From NCBI GenBank assembly GCA_039602395.1, contig JBCNJP010000042.1, positions 167,023 through 231,022 on the forward strand: a stretch of DNA of 64,000 bases, given 5' to 3'. This stretch comes from Deinandra increscens subsp. villosa (Eukaryota > Streptophyta > Magnoliopsida > Asterales > Asteraceae). The notes below the pieces were generated by a model. That model ran no database searches. It was not told the DNA's origin and worked only from the letters and a program-made list of their open reading frames with translations. Shown in pieces: positions 54,701 through 64,000 of this stretch; the first letter of the stretch is position 1, and each line of letters opens with the position of its first letter. The position numbers were made by a program, and so were the translations under genes.

Positions 54701-55584
54701 TTAAATTAGGACGTTACTTGCTACCGCTACCTCACGGTTATTCATCATACATCTGCTGTATCTGTGAGTTTCACGGCCCCTTTTCCTTTTAACTGTTTTA
54801 TACTTTGGGGGAGAAATCATGAAATCTGATAATTGCTTTTTACTTAATATTATGGTTTATCTGTTAGCCGTATGACTACTTGTTCTCTTACTGATTGCCC
54901 AATTTGGTACATTATCTTTATAAACGTTTGTACAACCGTATCCCACCATTAATTGATTTCAATTAGTTCTGTACGAAACGATAGCTAGTGAATAGATCTA
55001 TTTGGGTTGATAACCCTGCCCAGTTTGGTAGCTCCAAACCTGACTCCGTACATTCTCAAGGGGTACACGTCAGTTATTCTGCTCTGATCAGCATCTCTTG
55101 GGCGAGATGCTATGGGTGGGTAAACCGTTAGTATTTGAAATCAAGGTTCAGGTGAGATCATACAACCACAACGGTAAACCAACGTAATATTTAAGTACGC
55201 CTAAACTGTTTTGCAAACCTTAAACGTAGAGTCATAAACCTGTGAATCTCACCAACATTATGTTGACCCGTTTTAAACTCATGATTTCTCAGGTAACTAG
55301 GCAATCACCAAAGACATGCAAATGGGGCTTAACTTAAACTATCGGACGTGCTTCGCCGGAGTCATAGTCCTGACCTGTCCTAAATAAACTGTCTTATGCT
55401 TTTATCAATCAATTAAGACTTTTTATATTCAAATGTAAGACATTATCATTTTCACCACTTTTCCGCTGCAATCTAAATGATGTGATGTTTTATTATAACG
55501 TTTGAATATATTTAGTTGTTCTATGTATCCTCGACTATGATTTCATTCTTTTTCACACCCGAATCCGTTAACCGGTGTGTGACA
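51732..55584 (+). repeat. 3' LTR of Tekay-2
   Basis: 3853 bp, TGTGACACCTCG...GGTGTGTGACA. It has a TATA box ACTATAAAAGG at about 52803, a CT-rich tract, and an array of CTAACAC/GTGTTAG palindromes (53387-53622). The last kilobase is alike in the Tekay-3 LTR (for example TGTGAGTTTCACGGCCCC near 54761 and 58642), so the two families are related. No gene. Confidence 0.88.
53387..53622. repeat. Array of CTAACAC...GTGTTAG palindromes, about 43-bp period
   Basis: Six units begin near 53387, 53429, 53472, 53515, 53557 and 53601. The arms CTAACAC and GTGTTAG are mostly kept while the centre varies (TA, AAAG, TTTAT). A spacer like TTGATTGTTAATTTATTTAAATTG repeats between the first four. Confidence 0.85.
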
Positions 55585-55794
55585 ATGACCTCCTGGGTTG
55601 AACGGGTTCAGCGGGTTCAGCATTGTTCTGTGGTTGTTCGTTTGAAGTGTCTTCATTTCCTGGTGAGGGAGGTGGTGTGAGAGGTTGTGTGGGTGCAGTG
55701 TCGGCAACGGAGGTGTGTACAAGAGGAGTAACAGGAGTGATGGTAAGCGACGACGAGTCCCTCCCTCCCACCCCCCCCCCCCCCCCGCGCATCT
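55585..55794 (-). other. Spacer between two Tekay LTRs
   Basis: 210 bp with a run of about 16 C near 55771-55786. On the minus strand an open stretch reads QPLTPPPSPGNEDTSNEQ and EPVQPRRS, similar in style to the Pro-rich linker before the RT of copia elements. It may be a scrap of the sequence into which the Tekay elements inserted. I cannot be sure. Confidence 0.35.
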
Positions 55795-58700
55795 TGTGAC
55801 ACCCGGTCTAAAAATCAGGTCAAACCCTCTCTCCGTTGACTTTTATTATGTTATAATTACGTGATTTACCGTTTTAAAACCGCATGATTAACTGTGTTAA
55901 GATAAACGATTAACTGATTTAAAATATATGATTAACTGATTTAGACTTCGCGTTAAATAACTGTGAAATATGAACGTTCCATATTATTATTAATGGAATT
56001 TTAATAATAAGAAATTAGATATAAAATTTGGTATTTTATATTTTATCAAACTAATTCAAACTATTAAAACGTTTCACGAACTTAAAATGTAATACGAAAC
56101 GTTACGTTGTCAAGACTTAGCCAGTTTTCCAAACCATTCTAGTCTATTGGGCCCGGTAAGCCCAATAAGCCCAATTCAACCCGTATTAACCCGAAAATTT
56201 AACCGATGACTCGCCTCGTCACACTGAGTTTTTTCCCCAACCCGGATACCCGACCCGCGGCCCGATACGCAATGGGCCGAGACCGGCCCAAATCCTTTCC
56301 TTTTTCTCTCTCGCGGCCCAACCCGAACCCGACCCAAACCCCTAGCGAGTTCGAGTGGGTTTCGGCCCAGCCTCCCACCCATTTCCTTTGGGCTTCGGCC
56401 CGATTCACTTAACCGAATACCATTTGGGCTTCGGCCCACATCTCAACCTTTTTAAATAATTAGTTTTTGGCCCAACGATTTTTATAAAACTAACCCAATC
56501 GGTTTTATACACTTTTGGCCCAAATAATTATTTAAAACTCACCACCTTTGTAATAATTTATGCTTGGACTAAATTTATAAAAATCATTATTTTTATAAAC
56601 TCCTAGCCCCTTTATATTTTATAAAAGCTTCAAACTTTTATAAAATTTATAAACTAATTAAGGAAAGCTAGGAGGCATGAGAACTTGACAACACAACAAA
56701 AACCAATGGGTTATAACCTTGATTAAGGCTATATAAAGGAGCTTAGGGTCACCCTTGTTCCCTTGCACCCAACCAAACAAACACACACTAATCTCCCTCC
56801 CTCCCCCCTTGTTCGGCCGACAACCACCACACCCCACCGAGCTGCCGCCGCTACCGGGCACCCTCCGCCACCGCTGCCCCGCAGACGGACCACCGCAGCC
56901 CCGCCGGACCACCGCCACCTCCTCTTCTTTTCTTTCGGTTTTGAGATCCTCACACATTGTGAGTGGTTTTAACCCCTTCCTCCTATATTTCTTACATGCT
57001 TAACCATCCAATGGAACCCTCAAGTCTTGACAACTAAACCAAATAATCAAGAATGCTTGGAATTTTGTTAAATCAACTAACAAAACTCTCTTCTTTACCT
57101 CCTTCTTCCAAGATCAAACACTTCTTTGGTGCATTTAAAATGCTTAAAGATAAACAAAGAGTGTCGTACTTATGAAATCCAAGGAAAGTAATATGGTGTG
57201 CACCATGATTCTTGTATTTATGAAATCTTGATTTCATAGTTAGTTGTTTTAACAAAACCTTAAGCCTCTTCATATAAATTAAATGTTAACTAACAATCTA
57301 TACTTGTTTATATTTACTTGTCCTAACACAAATGTGTTAGTGATTGTTATTTATATTTTCTTGTCCTAACACTAATGTGTTAGTGATTGTCATTTAATTT
57401 TTCTTGTCCTAACACAATGTGTTAGTGATTGCATTTTTATTTAATTATTGGTCTTAACACAAAGTGTTAGTAGATATGAACTTATGATTATGTTATAAAA
57501 ATGCTAGAAAATGAAAGGATATAATAAACATGTTCATGGACTTATTTAAACCAAGGAAAATAAATAAATGTTACATATGTAACTTAGAACATAAATGGCT
57601 AAAACAAATGGAATAAAAAGAATGTTACTTGTTTTAGTAAAAGTAACACATTAAATGTGTTGTAAAAAGAACTCAAGACAAAAAGAATTTTATAGATTTT
57701 GTTACTAAAAATGGTGAGAATAATATTTATGTTAAATGATTAATTTGACATAAATACTTGGATTTATTACAAGTTTTAACCTTTCTAAAACTTTTGTTAT
57801 AAATGGACATTTTTCTATAAAAAGTCACATGTGGAAATAAATATTTTTATAAAAGATTTTATAAAAAAAAATAAACCAAAGACAAGTCATTGACTTTAAA
57901 TGTTTACATGGATTTTTAATATTACTTTGATGGAATCAAGGTAACCAAAAATGGAAATTTCGTCCGTTAGAGATTTTAAATAAAATCAAGTTTTTTTTTT
58001 TGTCAAGACGACTTTATATAAATCCAAGCGTCGTCACAATGTTTTGAAAATGTTTAAGAAGAAACAAATATTTCATGTCAAGGAAATATTTTAAACGATT
58101 TCAAAAACTATAAAGTATTGTGACTAAAAGCTCAAAATCCTTTCATAATTAAAAATAAAATAAATAATTATTTTTGACAAATAATTATTTACAAAGGATT
58201 TAAAAATATGTTTTAATCACAAAAGAATGGTTTATCATAATTATTTAAGGATAATTATAACTTGCGAAGTTAACAAATCAAGTCCATAATTATTTACTTG
58301 AAAATAATTATAATGAACTTACAAAAAAAATAATAATAATAAACATTATTATTTTAAACTCGATGTTCAATACTTGATTTAGTTATTAAATAATGAGTCC
58401 TTGTTTATATTTATTTAACATAAATATAAATAATCATGAACGTATTTATTCAATAAATACAAGCAAACGGGTTTTCAAAACGTATACAAATTTGACTAAA
58501 ACGTCAAGACTTGACCGGTATCATTTGGATGACTTACGTTACTCAATTGATCATTGACCTTATGCATATGCTTATTAAATGATTTAGGACGTTACTTGCT
58601 ACCGTTCCTTCACCGCTTGTACACCACTTACCTGCTAAATCTGTGAGTTTCACAGCCCCTTTTCCTTTTAACTGTTTTATACTTTGGTGGAGAAATCATG

Positions 58701-59459
58701 AAAACTGTTAAATGCTTTTTACTTAATATTATGGTTTATCTGTTAGCCGTATGACTACTTGTTCTCTTACTGATTGCCCAACTTGGTACATTATCGTTAT
58801 AAACGTTTGTACAACCGTAATCCCACCATTAATTGATTTCAATTAGTTCTGTACGAAACGATAGCTAGTGAATAGATCTATTTGGGTTGACAACCCTACC
58901 CTAACTGGTAGCTCCAGTTCTGACTCCGGATTGTCTGGGGGTACACGTTAGTTATTCTGCTCTGTTTAACATCTCTGGGCAAACGATGCTGGGTGGGTAA
59001 ACCGTTAGTATTTGAAATCAAGGTTCAGGTGAGCTCATACATCCACAACGATAAACCATTGTAATATTTAAGTATACTGAAAACTGTTTTACAACTGTTT
59101 AACTGATAAATCATAAACCTGTGAACCTCACCAACTTTATGTTGACCCGTTTTAAATTCTTGATTTCTTAGGTAATTGATGTAACTTCGGGAAGACATGC
59201 AAATGGGGCTTACTTACGCTATCGGACCTGCTTTTGGAGTCATAGTCCCGATTATCCTAATAAATCGTCAAATGTTTTTATTATTAAATTAAGACTTATT
59301 TCCAAATGTAAGACATTATCATTATCCACTATCACTTTCCGCTGCAATACAATGACGTAATGTTTTATAAAGTTTTAAATGTATTAGATGTTGTTCTATG
59401 TATCCTCGACTTTGATTCCATTCTCGCTCACACCCGATACCGTTGACCGGGGTGTGACA
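55795..59459 (+). repeat. 5' LTR of Tekay-3
   Basis: 3665 bp, TGTGACACCCGG...GGGGTGTGACA. A TATA box, CTATATAAAGG, lies at about 56729, and the transcript would start shortly after. A CCACC-rich tract follows (56760-56930). Palindromes of the CTAACAC/GTGTTAG type lie at about 57323-57472. The 3' partner is outside the window, so the end rests on the TGTGACA terminus and the adjacent primer site. Confidence 0.88.
57322..57472. repeat. CTAACAC...GTGTTAG palindromes in the Tekay-3 LTR
   Basis: Four units near 57323, 57366, 57410 and 57453: CTAACACAAATGTGTTAG, CTAACACTAATGTGTTAG, CTAACACAATGTGTTAG and TTAACACAAAGTGTTAG. Spacing is about 43 bp, as in Tekay-2, although the spacers differ. Confidence 0.82.
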
Positions 59460-59462
59460 GAT

Positions 59463-59480
59463 TGGTATTAGAGCCGTGGT
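59463..59480 (+). promoter_or_regulatory. Primer binding site of Tekay-3, one mismatch
   Basis: TGGTATTAGAGCCGTGG differs from the initiator-Met match TGGTATCAGAGCCGTGG at one C-to-T position. It starts about three bases after the LTR. Confidence 0.85.
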
Positions 59481-59680
59481 TATAGCGAACTAGGATAAAC
59501 AAACAAACAAAACGAAAACCAAAACTGGACTATAACACACTCCGAAGCTACCATTTGCATGCAAGACCTCATCTTCAATATGTTTACTTATGTGTTACTT
59601 ATGTTTTTGCTTCTTGCTTTAGTCCTATATTATCATGATGTTACAGACACACGTTTCCTGTGGGAATATTTATCGCAGAG

Positions 59681-60649
59681 ATGGCTTCGAGAGAAGTCAT
59701 TTGCATTGCCGATTCCGATGGGGAGCAGAGTGTGGAAGACTATACACCAACACCCGAGGACCCAGAACCTGAGGACTACACGCCCTCGCCCGAGGATCAC
59801 GTACCCTCCAGTCCCGAGTTAGAGGGGGCTACTGTGGGTACTATCCGCCGATGTACCATACCTTCCAGCTTTCTGAGGCCACTCAGGCCAGTGACCTCAG
59901 ATGATACCATGGACCACCCTGCTCCCACCGCCACTGCTGGCGGTGAGGACCCTATTGGTGCTTCTAGCACCAACGACCCCTTCACAGGCCGAGACCGGTC
60001 TGTGAAGACCTATGTCGCCACACCTGGTGGCGGCAGACGGGGATTCACCCCGGGACGGATGCCTGGTCCATCCCGGACTCGTGAGGTCCGAGTCGCTCTC
60101 GAGGAGCCAGCGCCCAAACGGCGCTATGTGTTTGAGGTGCCCCACCTGGCATGGATGCCGGGGCAGGTCCAACACTGGAGGATCGAGGAGGAGATCCCGA
60201 GTAGCTATGCTCGAGGGGAGTCCTCACTCCCCGACCCCTCCCGCCATGTGCCTATGGGTATTTCACCCTTCACGGACGAGCCCATCTCTGACACTGTACC
60301 ATTACTAGTGGCTCGTCTGAGGCGTATCGAGACTGACTTGGGGGAGCTGGATGCCGATGTCCGCCAGCTACGTACATCTCCTGAGGTGACACTCCTCAGG
60401 AACCAAATGGCCGAGCTGACCGGACGCATGCACGCCACTGTTGGTGCCATGGGGTCCCTCCATGCCCATATGACTGGGGTCAGCATGGCCACGACCGATC
60501 TGCTCCTCTCACATGAGGGCTTGCAGAGGAGGGTCTCAGCCTTGGAGTTTGTCTCTGGACGACTTCTCGCCACCATCCAGGCCTTGACCCAGGGACCAGC
60601 CGTCTTCTTCATGCCTCCTGGACCTCCACCACCCCCACCAGCATTCTAG
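59681..60649 (+). CDS. Extra ORF between primer site and gag in Tekay-3
   Basis: A 322-residue intact frame. I chose ATG 59681 (MASREVICIADSDGEQSVED). An upstream GTG would only add codons without merit. The N-terminal 55 residues are acidic and repetitive (EDYTPTPEDPEPEDYTPSPE). A middle part is basic (GGGRRGFTPGRMPGPSR, PKRRY). Residues about 210-305 look like a coiled coil (RLRRIETDLGELDADVRQL, LLRNQMAELTGRM, GLQRRVSALEF). The C-terminus is a poly-Pro run. It has no stop or frameshift, while the gag-pol after it has several defects. It resembles the Tekay-1 extra ORF in place and general plan, not in obvious sequence. Function unknown. Confidence 0.72.
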   Translation: MASREVICIADSDGEQSVEDYTPTPEDPEPEDYTPSPEDHVPSSPELEGATVGTIRRCTIPSSFLRPLRPVTSDDTMDHPAPTATAGGEDPIGASSTNDPFTGRDRSVKTYVATPGGGRRGFTPGRMPGPSRTREVRVALEEPAPKRRYVFEVPHLAWMPGQVQHWRIEEEIPSSYARGESSLPDPSRHVPMGISPFTDEPISDTVPLLVARLRRIETDLGELDADVRQLRTSPEVTLLRNQMAELTGRMHATVGAMGSLHAHMTGVSMATTDLLLSHEGLQRRVSALEFVSGRLLATIQALTQGPAVFFMPPGPPPPPPAF

Positions 60650-61081
60650 GTAGATCTGACCTAGTATCTTTTGATAGCCGTTTTATAGATGAAACATGTT
60701 AGCTTTAATTATGATTGGGACTGCGAGCCCACGATGCAAAACTTGTTTATTTTGAATATGTTTCGTCTGTAATATGGTAACAAACAATGGTTGATGTATG
60801 ACTTCAGTTAATATGCTATGAAAATCTTTTGGTATGATTATGGTTATTGTTATATGGTTATGTTATTATCATGTTATGGTTGTGTAGTTTATATTGTTAT
60901 GATTACTATGACGCATTGTATTAATTCATCCTTCCTATCTTACGTTTCTTGGTTGAGTTTGCGTGAAAATGTTTTGGCAATTGATGTATGTCGTGGCAGT
61001 TATTCTCGAGCATGTAATAACCCCATTTACATATTATCTAAAAATTTCTTTATGTTGACAATTGTAACTTAAATCGAAATC
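60650..61081 (+). other. AT-rich spacer between extra ORF and gag in Tekay-3
   Basis: No coding sequence is supported. The stretch is T-rich with repeated TATGGTTATG-like phrases. It could serve as leader, or as an intron if gag is made from a spliced RNA. Confidence 0.5.
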
Positions 61082-61235
61082 ATGCCACCGAGACGCCGAA
61101 CCACCAGGAACACGTCACCTCCTCCGCCTCCTCCTCCTATGACTGTGGAGGAAATCGAGGAGATGATTGCTAATCGCGTAGCACAAACTGTTGCCGCCGC
61201 TGAAACCCAACGTCAGAACGACAATGGGGCACGCG
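61082..61235 (+). CDS. Tekay-3 gag, first exon
   Basis: ATG 61082 begins MPPRRRTTRNTSPPPPPPPM, then TVEEIEEMIANRVAQTVAAAE. Basic and Pro-rich N-termini followed by an EEIxxMIAxRVAxxVAA helix are usual for Tekay gag. The exon ends in phase 1 at GGGGCACGCG|GTAAG. Without splicing, the frame runs on to a stop at 61328-61330 and misses the gag domain. Confidence 0.78.
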
Positions 61236-61320
61236 GTAAGAACGAATTAACCAATGTTAGAAAAACACTCGATTACAATTTTCCTAAATTATATTCAACG
61301 TTTCGATCTAACGATTGCAG
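61236..61320 (+). other. 85-bp GT-AG intron in Tekay-3 gag
   Basis: The donor G|GTAAGAAC is a near-consensus plant donor. The acceptor GATTGCAG|GC is preceded by TCTAACG about 13 bases upstream, a good branch-point match. The interior is AT-rich (AAACACTCGATTACAATTTTCC). Removing it joins codon 52 as G|GC (Gly) and puts the first exon in frame with PRECSYKDFMNCKPSNFKG, the start of the gag domain. A short frameshifting insertion would be the alternative, but all three splice signals would then be coincidence. Confidence 0.75.
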
Positions 61321-64000
61321 GCCCCCGTGAATGTTCATACAAGGACTTTATGAACTGCAAACCCTCGAATTTCAAGGGTTCTGAAGGCGCTGTTGGTTTA
61401 GTTCGCTGGTTTGAGAAAATGGAGTCCGTCTTCCGCATAAGCAACTGCCCTGAGCAGTACATGGTCAAGTATTCCACCTGCGCACTGGCTGATAGCGCTC
61501 TGACTTGGTGGAACTCCCATGCTGATGCTATGGGAACTGATTTGGCTTACGCCATGACTTGGGACGAGCTCAAACAACTGCTTCGCGATGAGTACTGCCC
61601 TAGAGAAGAGCTTCAGAAACTCGAAGCTGAGTTCTGGAACCTAACAATGAATGGAGCCGATGTTGCCGGCTATACCAAGAGGTTCCGTGAGCTCGCTCAT
61701 CTCTGTCCGACCATGATCACTCCACTGTACAAGAAGATCGAACGGTACATCTGGGGACTTGCACCTCATATCCAGGGGAATGTCCTTTCCTCAAATCCTT
61801 AGACTTTTCAGGATGCTGTGCGCCTGGCACACAACCTTGTTTACCAAGCTAACCGTCAAGGTGTGAACCTTGGCAAGAAACAGTCTGAGAACAAGACCCC
61901 TGAAGCCAGTACCACTCCCTCCTCCAGCAAGAAGCCTGATAACAAACGGAAGCGCGGATTCTGGAAGAATCACGATGATAAGGCCCCTGCCAAAGAAGCT
62001 GAACCGGCGAAGGTCTATGCTGCTACTACCCCTACTCATGTTGTCCGAAAGACTGGATACACCGGTGGAGCACCTCTGTGCAATAAATGCAACCTCCACC
62101 ACACTCTCGATTGTGGAAACGTTTTCTGCCACATCTGCAAGACGAAAGGGCACGTAGCACGAGACTGTCCGAAACGCACCTGTTACGGTTGCGGGACCAC
62201 CGAACACTACAAGAAGGACTGCCCGAAGGCAAAGAACCAGGACCAGAATCAGGCTAGAGGAAGAGCCTTTGTGATCAATGCCGAAGATGCTCGCCGTGAC
62301 CCCAACACGGTGACGGGTACGTTTCTACTAAATAATCATTTTGCTTCCGTTTTATTCGGTACTGGTGCTGATAGGAGCTTCGTGTCTACCGAGTTTGGCC
62401 AATTACTTGAAATCCCCCCTGTTGCCTTAGACACTAAGTTCATAGTAGAATTAGCAAACGGAGAATTAGTGGAAACTGGTATAATCTATCAAAATTGCTC
62501 ACTAGAACTCTCTGACCATCCCTTCAGCATTGATTTGATGCCAGTAGAACTAGGAAGTTTTGATGTTATCATCGGCATGGATTGGTTATCAAAGAACCAT
62601 TTGGAAATCGTGTGCCATGAGAAAATAGTTAGGATGCCACTCGCAGATGGCAACACTCTAAACGTGCAAGGCGAAAGGAGTGGAACCAAACTAAACCTCA
62701 TCTCTAGTATGAAGGCACGGAAATTCCTTCGTAAAGGATGTCATGCCATCCTAGCACACGTAACTGAGAAGAAACCGAAGGAGAAGAACATAGAAGATGT
62801 TCCCGTTGTCCGCGAATACCCGGAAGTCTTTCCCGAAGACTTGCCAGGTTTACCGCCGACGCGACAAGTAGAGTTTCACATCGACTTGGCACCCGGTGCC
62901 GCCCCCGTAGCCAGATCTCCTTACCGTCTGGCACCTTCTGAAATGCAGGAGTTATCTAGTCAATTACAAGAATTGCTAGATAAAGGCTTCATCCGTCCAA
63001 GCCACTCTCCGTGGGGAGCACCCGTGCTATTTGTCAAGAAGAAAGATGGAACTTTCCGGATGTGCATCGACTACCGGGAACTGAACAAGCTGACTGTGAA
63101 GAACCGTTACCCGCTTCCTAGGATTGACGACCTATTTGATCAACTCCAAGGATCGAGCTTCTACTCCAAGATCGATTTAAGATCAGGATACCATCAACTC
63201 AGGGTTAGAGATGAATATGTTTCGAAAACAGCGTTCAGAACACGCTATGGCCATTATGAATTCCTCGTAATGCCATTTGGTTTGACAAACGCACCGACTG
63301 TGTTCATGGACCTAATGAACCGCGTATGCAAACCTTATCTGGATAAATTTGTTATCGTGTTCATTGACGACATTCTTATCTACTCCCGTAGTAAGGAAGA
63401 ACACGAACAACATCTGAGACTTATCCTGGAGTTGTTGAAGAAGGAAGAACTCTACGCGAAATTTTCCAAATGCGATTTTTGGATCCGCAAAGTACATTTC
63501 TTGGGTCATGTGATCAACGACCAAGGTATCCACGTGGATCCCACAAAAATTGAAGCAATCAAGGATTGGAGTACGCCAACGACCCCAACCGAGATTCGAC
63601 AATTTTTAGGTCTCGCTGGCTATTATCGACGATTCATCGAAAACTTCTCGAAGATAGCTCAGCCACTTACCACTCTGACCCAGAAGGACAAGAAATTCAT
63701 ATGGGATGCCAAGACTGAAGCAGCATTTCAGTTACTGAAGCAGAAGCTTTGTGATGCCCCGATCCTATCACTACCCGATGATTTGGAACTCGGAGCCGTT
63801 ATCTTTGCTCTCAAAATCTGGAGGCACTATCTCTATGGTACACAGTGTACCATATACACTGATCATAAGAGCCTCCAACATATTTTCAATCAAAAGGAAT
63901 TGAACATGAGACAACGGTGATGGGTGGAGCTGCTGAATGATTACGAACGCGAGATTCGTTATCATCCGGGCAAGGCTAACGTTGTAGCCGATGCCCTGAG
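61321..64000 (+). pseudogene. Tekay-3 gag second exon and pol (protease, RT, RNase H)
   Basis: Gag reads NCKPSNFKGSEGAVGLVRWF to HIQGNVLSSNP, then a TAG at 61801-61803, where Tekay-2 has CAG at the matching place. Zinc-finger-like CNKCNLHHTLDC, CHICKTKGHVARDC and CYGCGTTEHYKKDC follow (62087-62222). The protease site reads FGTGADRSF (about 62356), with Gly for the catalytic Asp. RT (62830-63560) looks whole: FVKKKDGTFRMCIDYRELNK, FIDDILIYSRS at about 63361. RNase H reads LSLPDDLELGAV (about 63768-63800), which is 44 residues shorter than Tekay-1 here and lacks the YCDAS Asp. A TGA at 63918-63920 follows MRQR. The frame then continues to the window end. Confidence 0.92.

Larger units (their letters stand above)
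48984..55584 (+). mobile_element. Tekay-2: rearranged, internally deleted chromovirus
   Basis: A piece of LTR (48984-49752) is joined directly to the middle of gag. A short, broken protease/RT region follows, then a jump to the integrase C-terminus and chromodomain, and a full 3' LTR (51732-55584). The LTR start, leader, extra ORF, gag N-terminus, most of RT, RNase H and the integrase core are missing. Protein wording is very close to Tekay-3. Confidence 0.85.
55795..64000 (+). mobile_element. Tekay-3: chromovirus with extra ORF and gag intron, runs off the window
   Basis: In order: 5' LTR, primer site, extra ORF, gag with an intron, protease, RT and RNase H up to the window end. The RT wording (RQVEFHIDLAPGAAPVARSP, YRELNKLTVKNRYPLPRIDD) is that of Tekay/Del chromoviruses. 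Integrase, chromodomain and 3' LTR should lie beyond 64000. Defects in gag, protease and RNase H make this copy non-autonomous. Confidence 0.93.

Noticed and set aside
55568..55792. A 74-codon minus-strand gene between the two Tekay LTRs
   Set aside because: It starts in a poly-C run and ends inside an LTR. At best it is a scrap of a copia linker.

Overview
This window is repeat-dominated nuclear DNA from a flowering plant. I found no intact host gene. Most of the 64 kb consists of retrotransposons inserted into one another. Plant-type lineages (Tekay chromoviruses with a chromodomain, Ale-like copia, Athila/Tat, CACTA, TRIM) and primer sites matching plant initiator-Met tRNA point to an angiosperm with a large genome. 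I suspect Asteraceae but cannot prove it. Two runs of exactly 500 N mark scaffold gaps.

Region 1 (1-22000). An Athila/Tat-like LTR is split by a gag-only copia-type element (TR-GAG-like, minus strand, 905-19017, 347-bp LTRs). That element is itself split by a Tekay chromovirus (minus strand, 3612-15556, 3.06-kb LTRs, target duplication TTATC). The chromovirus LTRs are about 99% identical, yet its pol has many stop codons. Each LTR carries two tRNA-like box A/box B modules.

Region 2 (22001-39000). After the first gap come the 3' half of an Ale-like copia element and two LINE remnants. A second copia element (from 26487) lies in one LINE remnant and is split inside its gag-pol frame by a 9.3-kb non-coding LTR element (LARD, 27892-37171). 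The LARD has 2896-bp LTRs that look identical by eye and the target duplication CCAAC. Its interior carries a 127-bp tandem repeat and a family of 18-nt hairpins with paired arm changes.

Region 3 (39001-48967). This is the least retrotransposon-dense part. It holds two MITE-like elements, a non-autonomous CACTA element (43336-46028, target duplication CTA) and a casein kinase 1 gene fragment. A 1.6-kb TRIM sits exactly at the start of that fragment's second exon. Two copies of a 652-654-bp segment lie 9 kb apart.

Region 4 (48984-64000). A rearranged, internally deleted Tekay element (LTR 51732-55584) is followed by a second Tekay element (5' LTR 55795-59459) that runs off the window. The second has an extra ORF before gag, a recognisable 85-bp GT-AG intron inside gag, and knock-outs in protease and RNase H.

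The most interesting signals are the gag intron at a similar place in two Tekay families, the extra coiled-coil ORFs upstream of gag, the tRNA-like pairs in an LTR, and the several unrelated arrays of short palindromes in LTR or leader RNA. All coding units seen are broken, so recently inserted elements such as the LARD were presumably moved by enzymes supplied from elsewhere.
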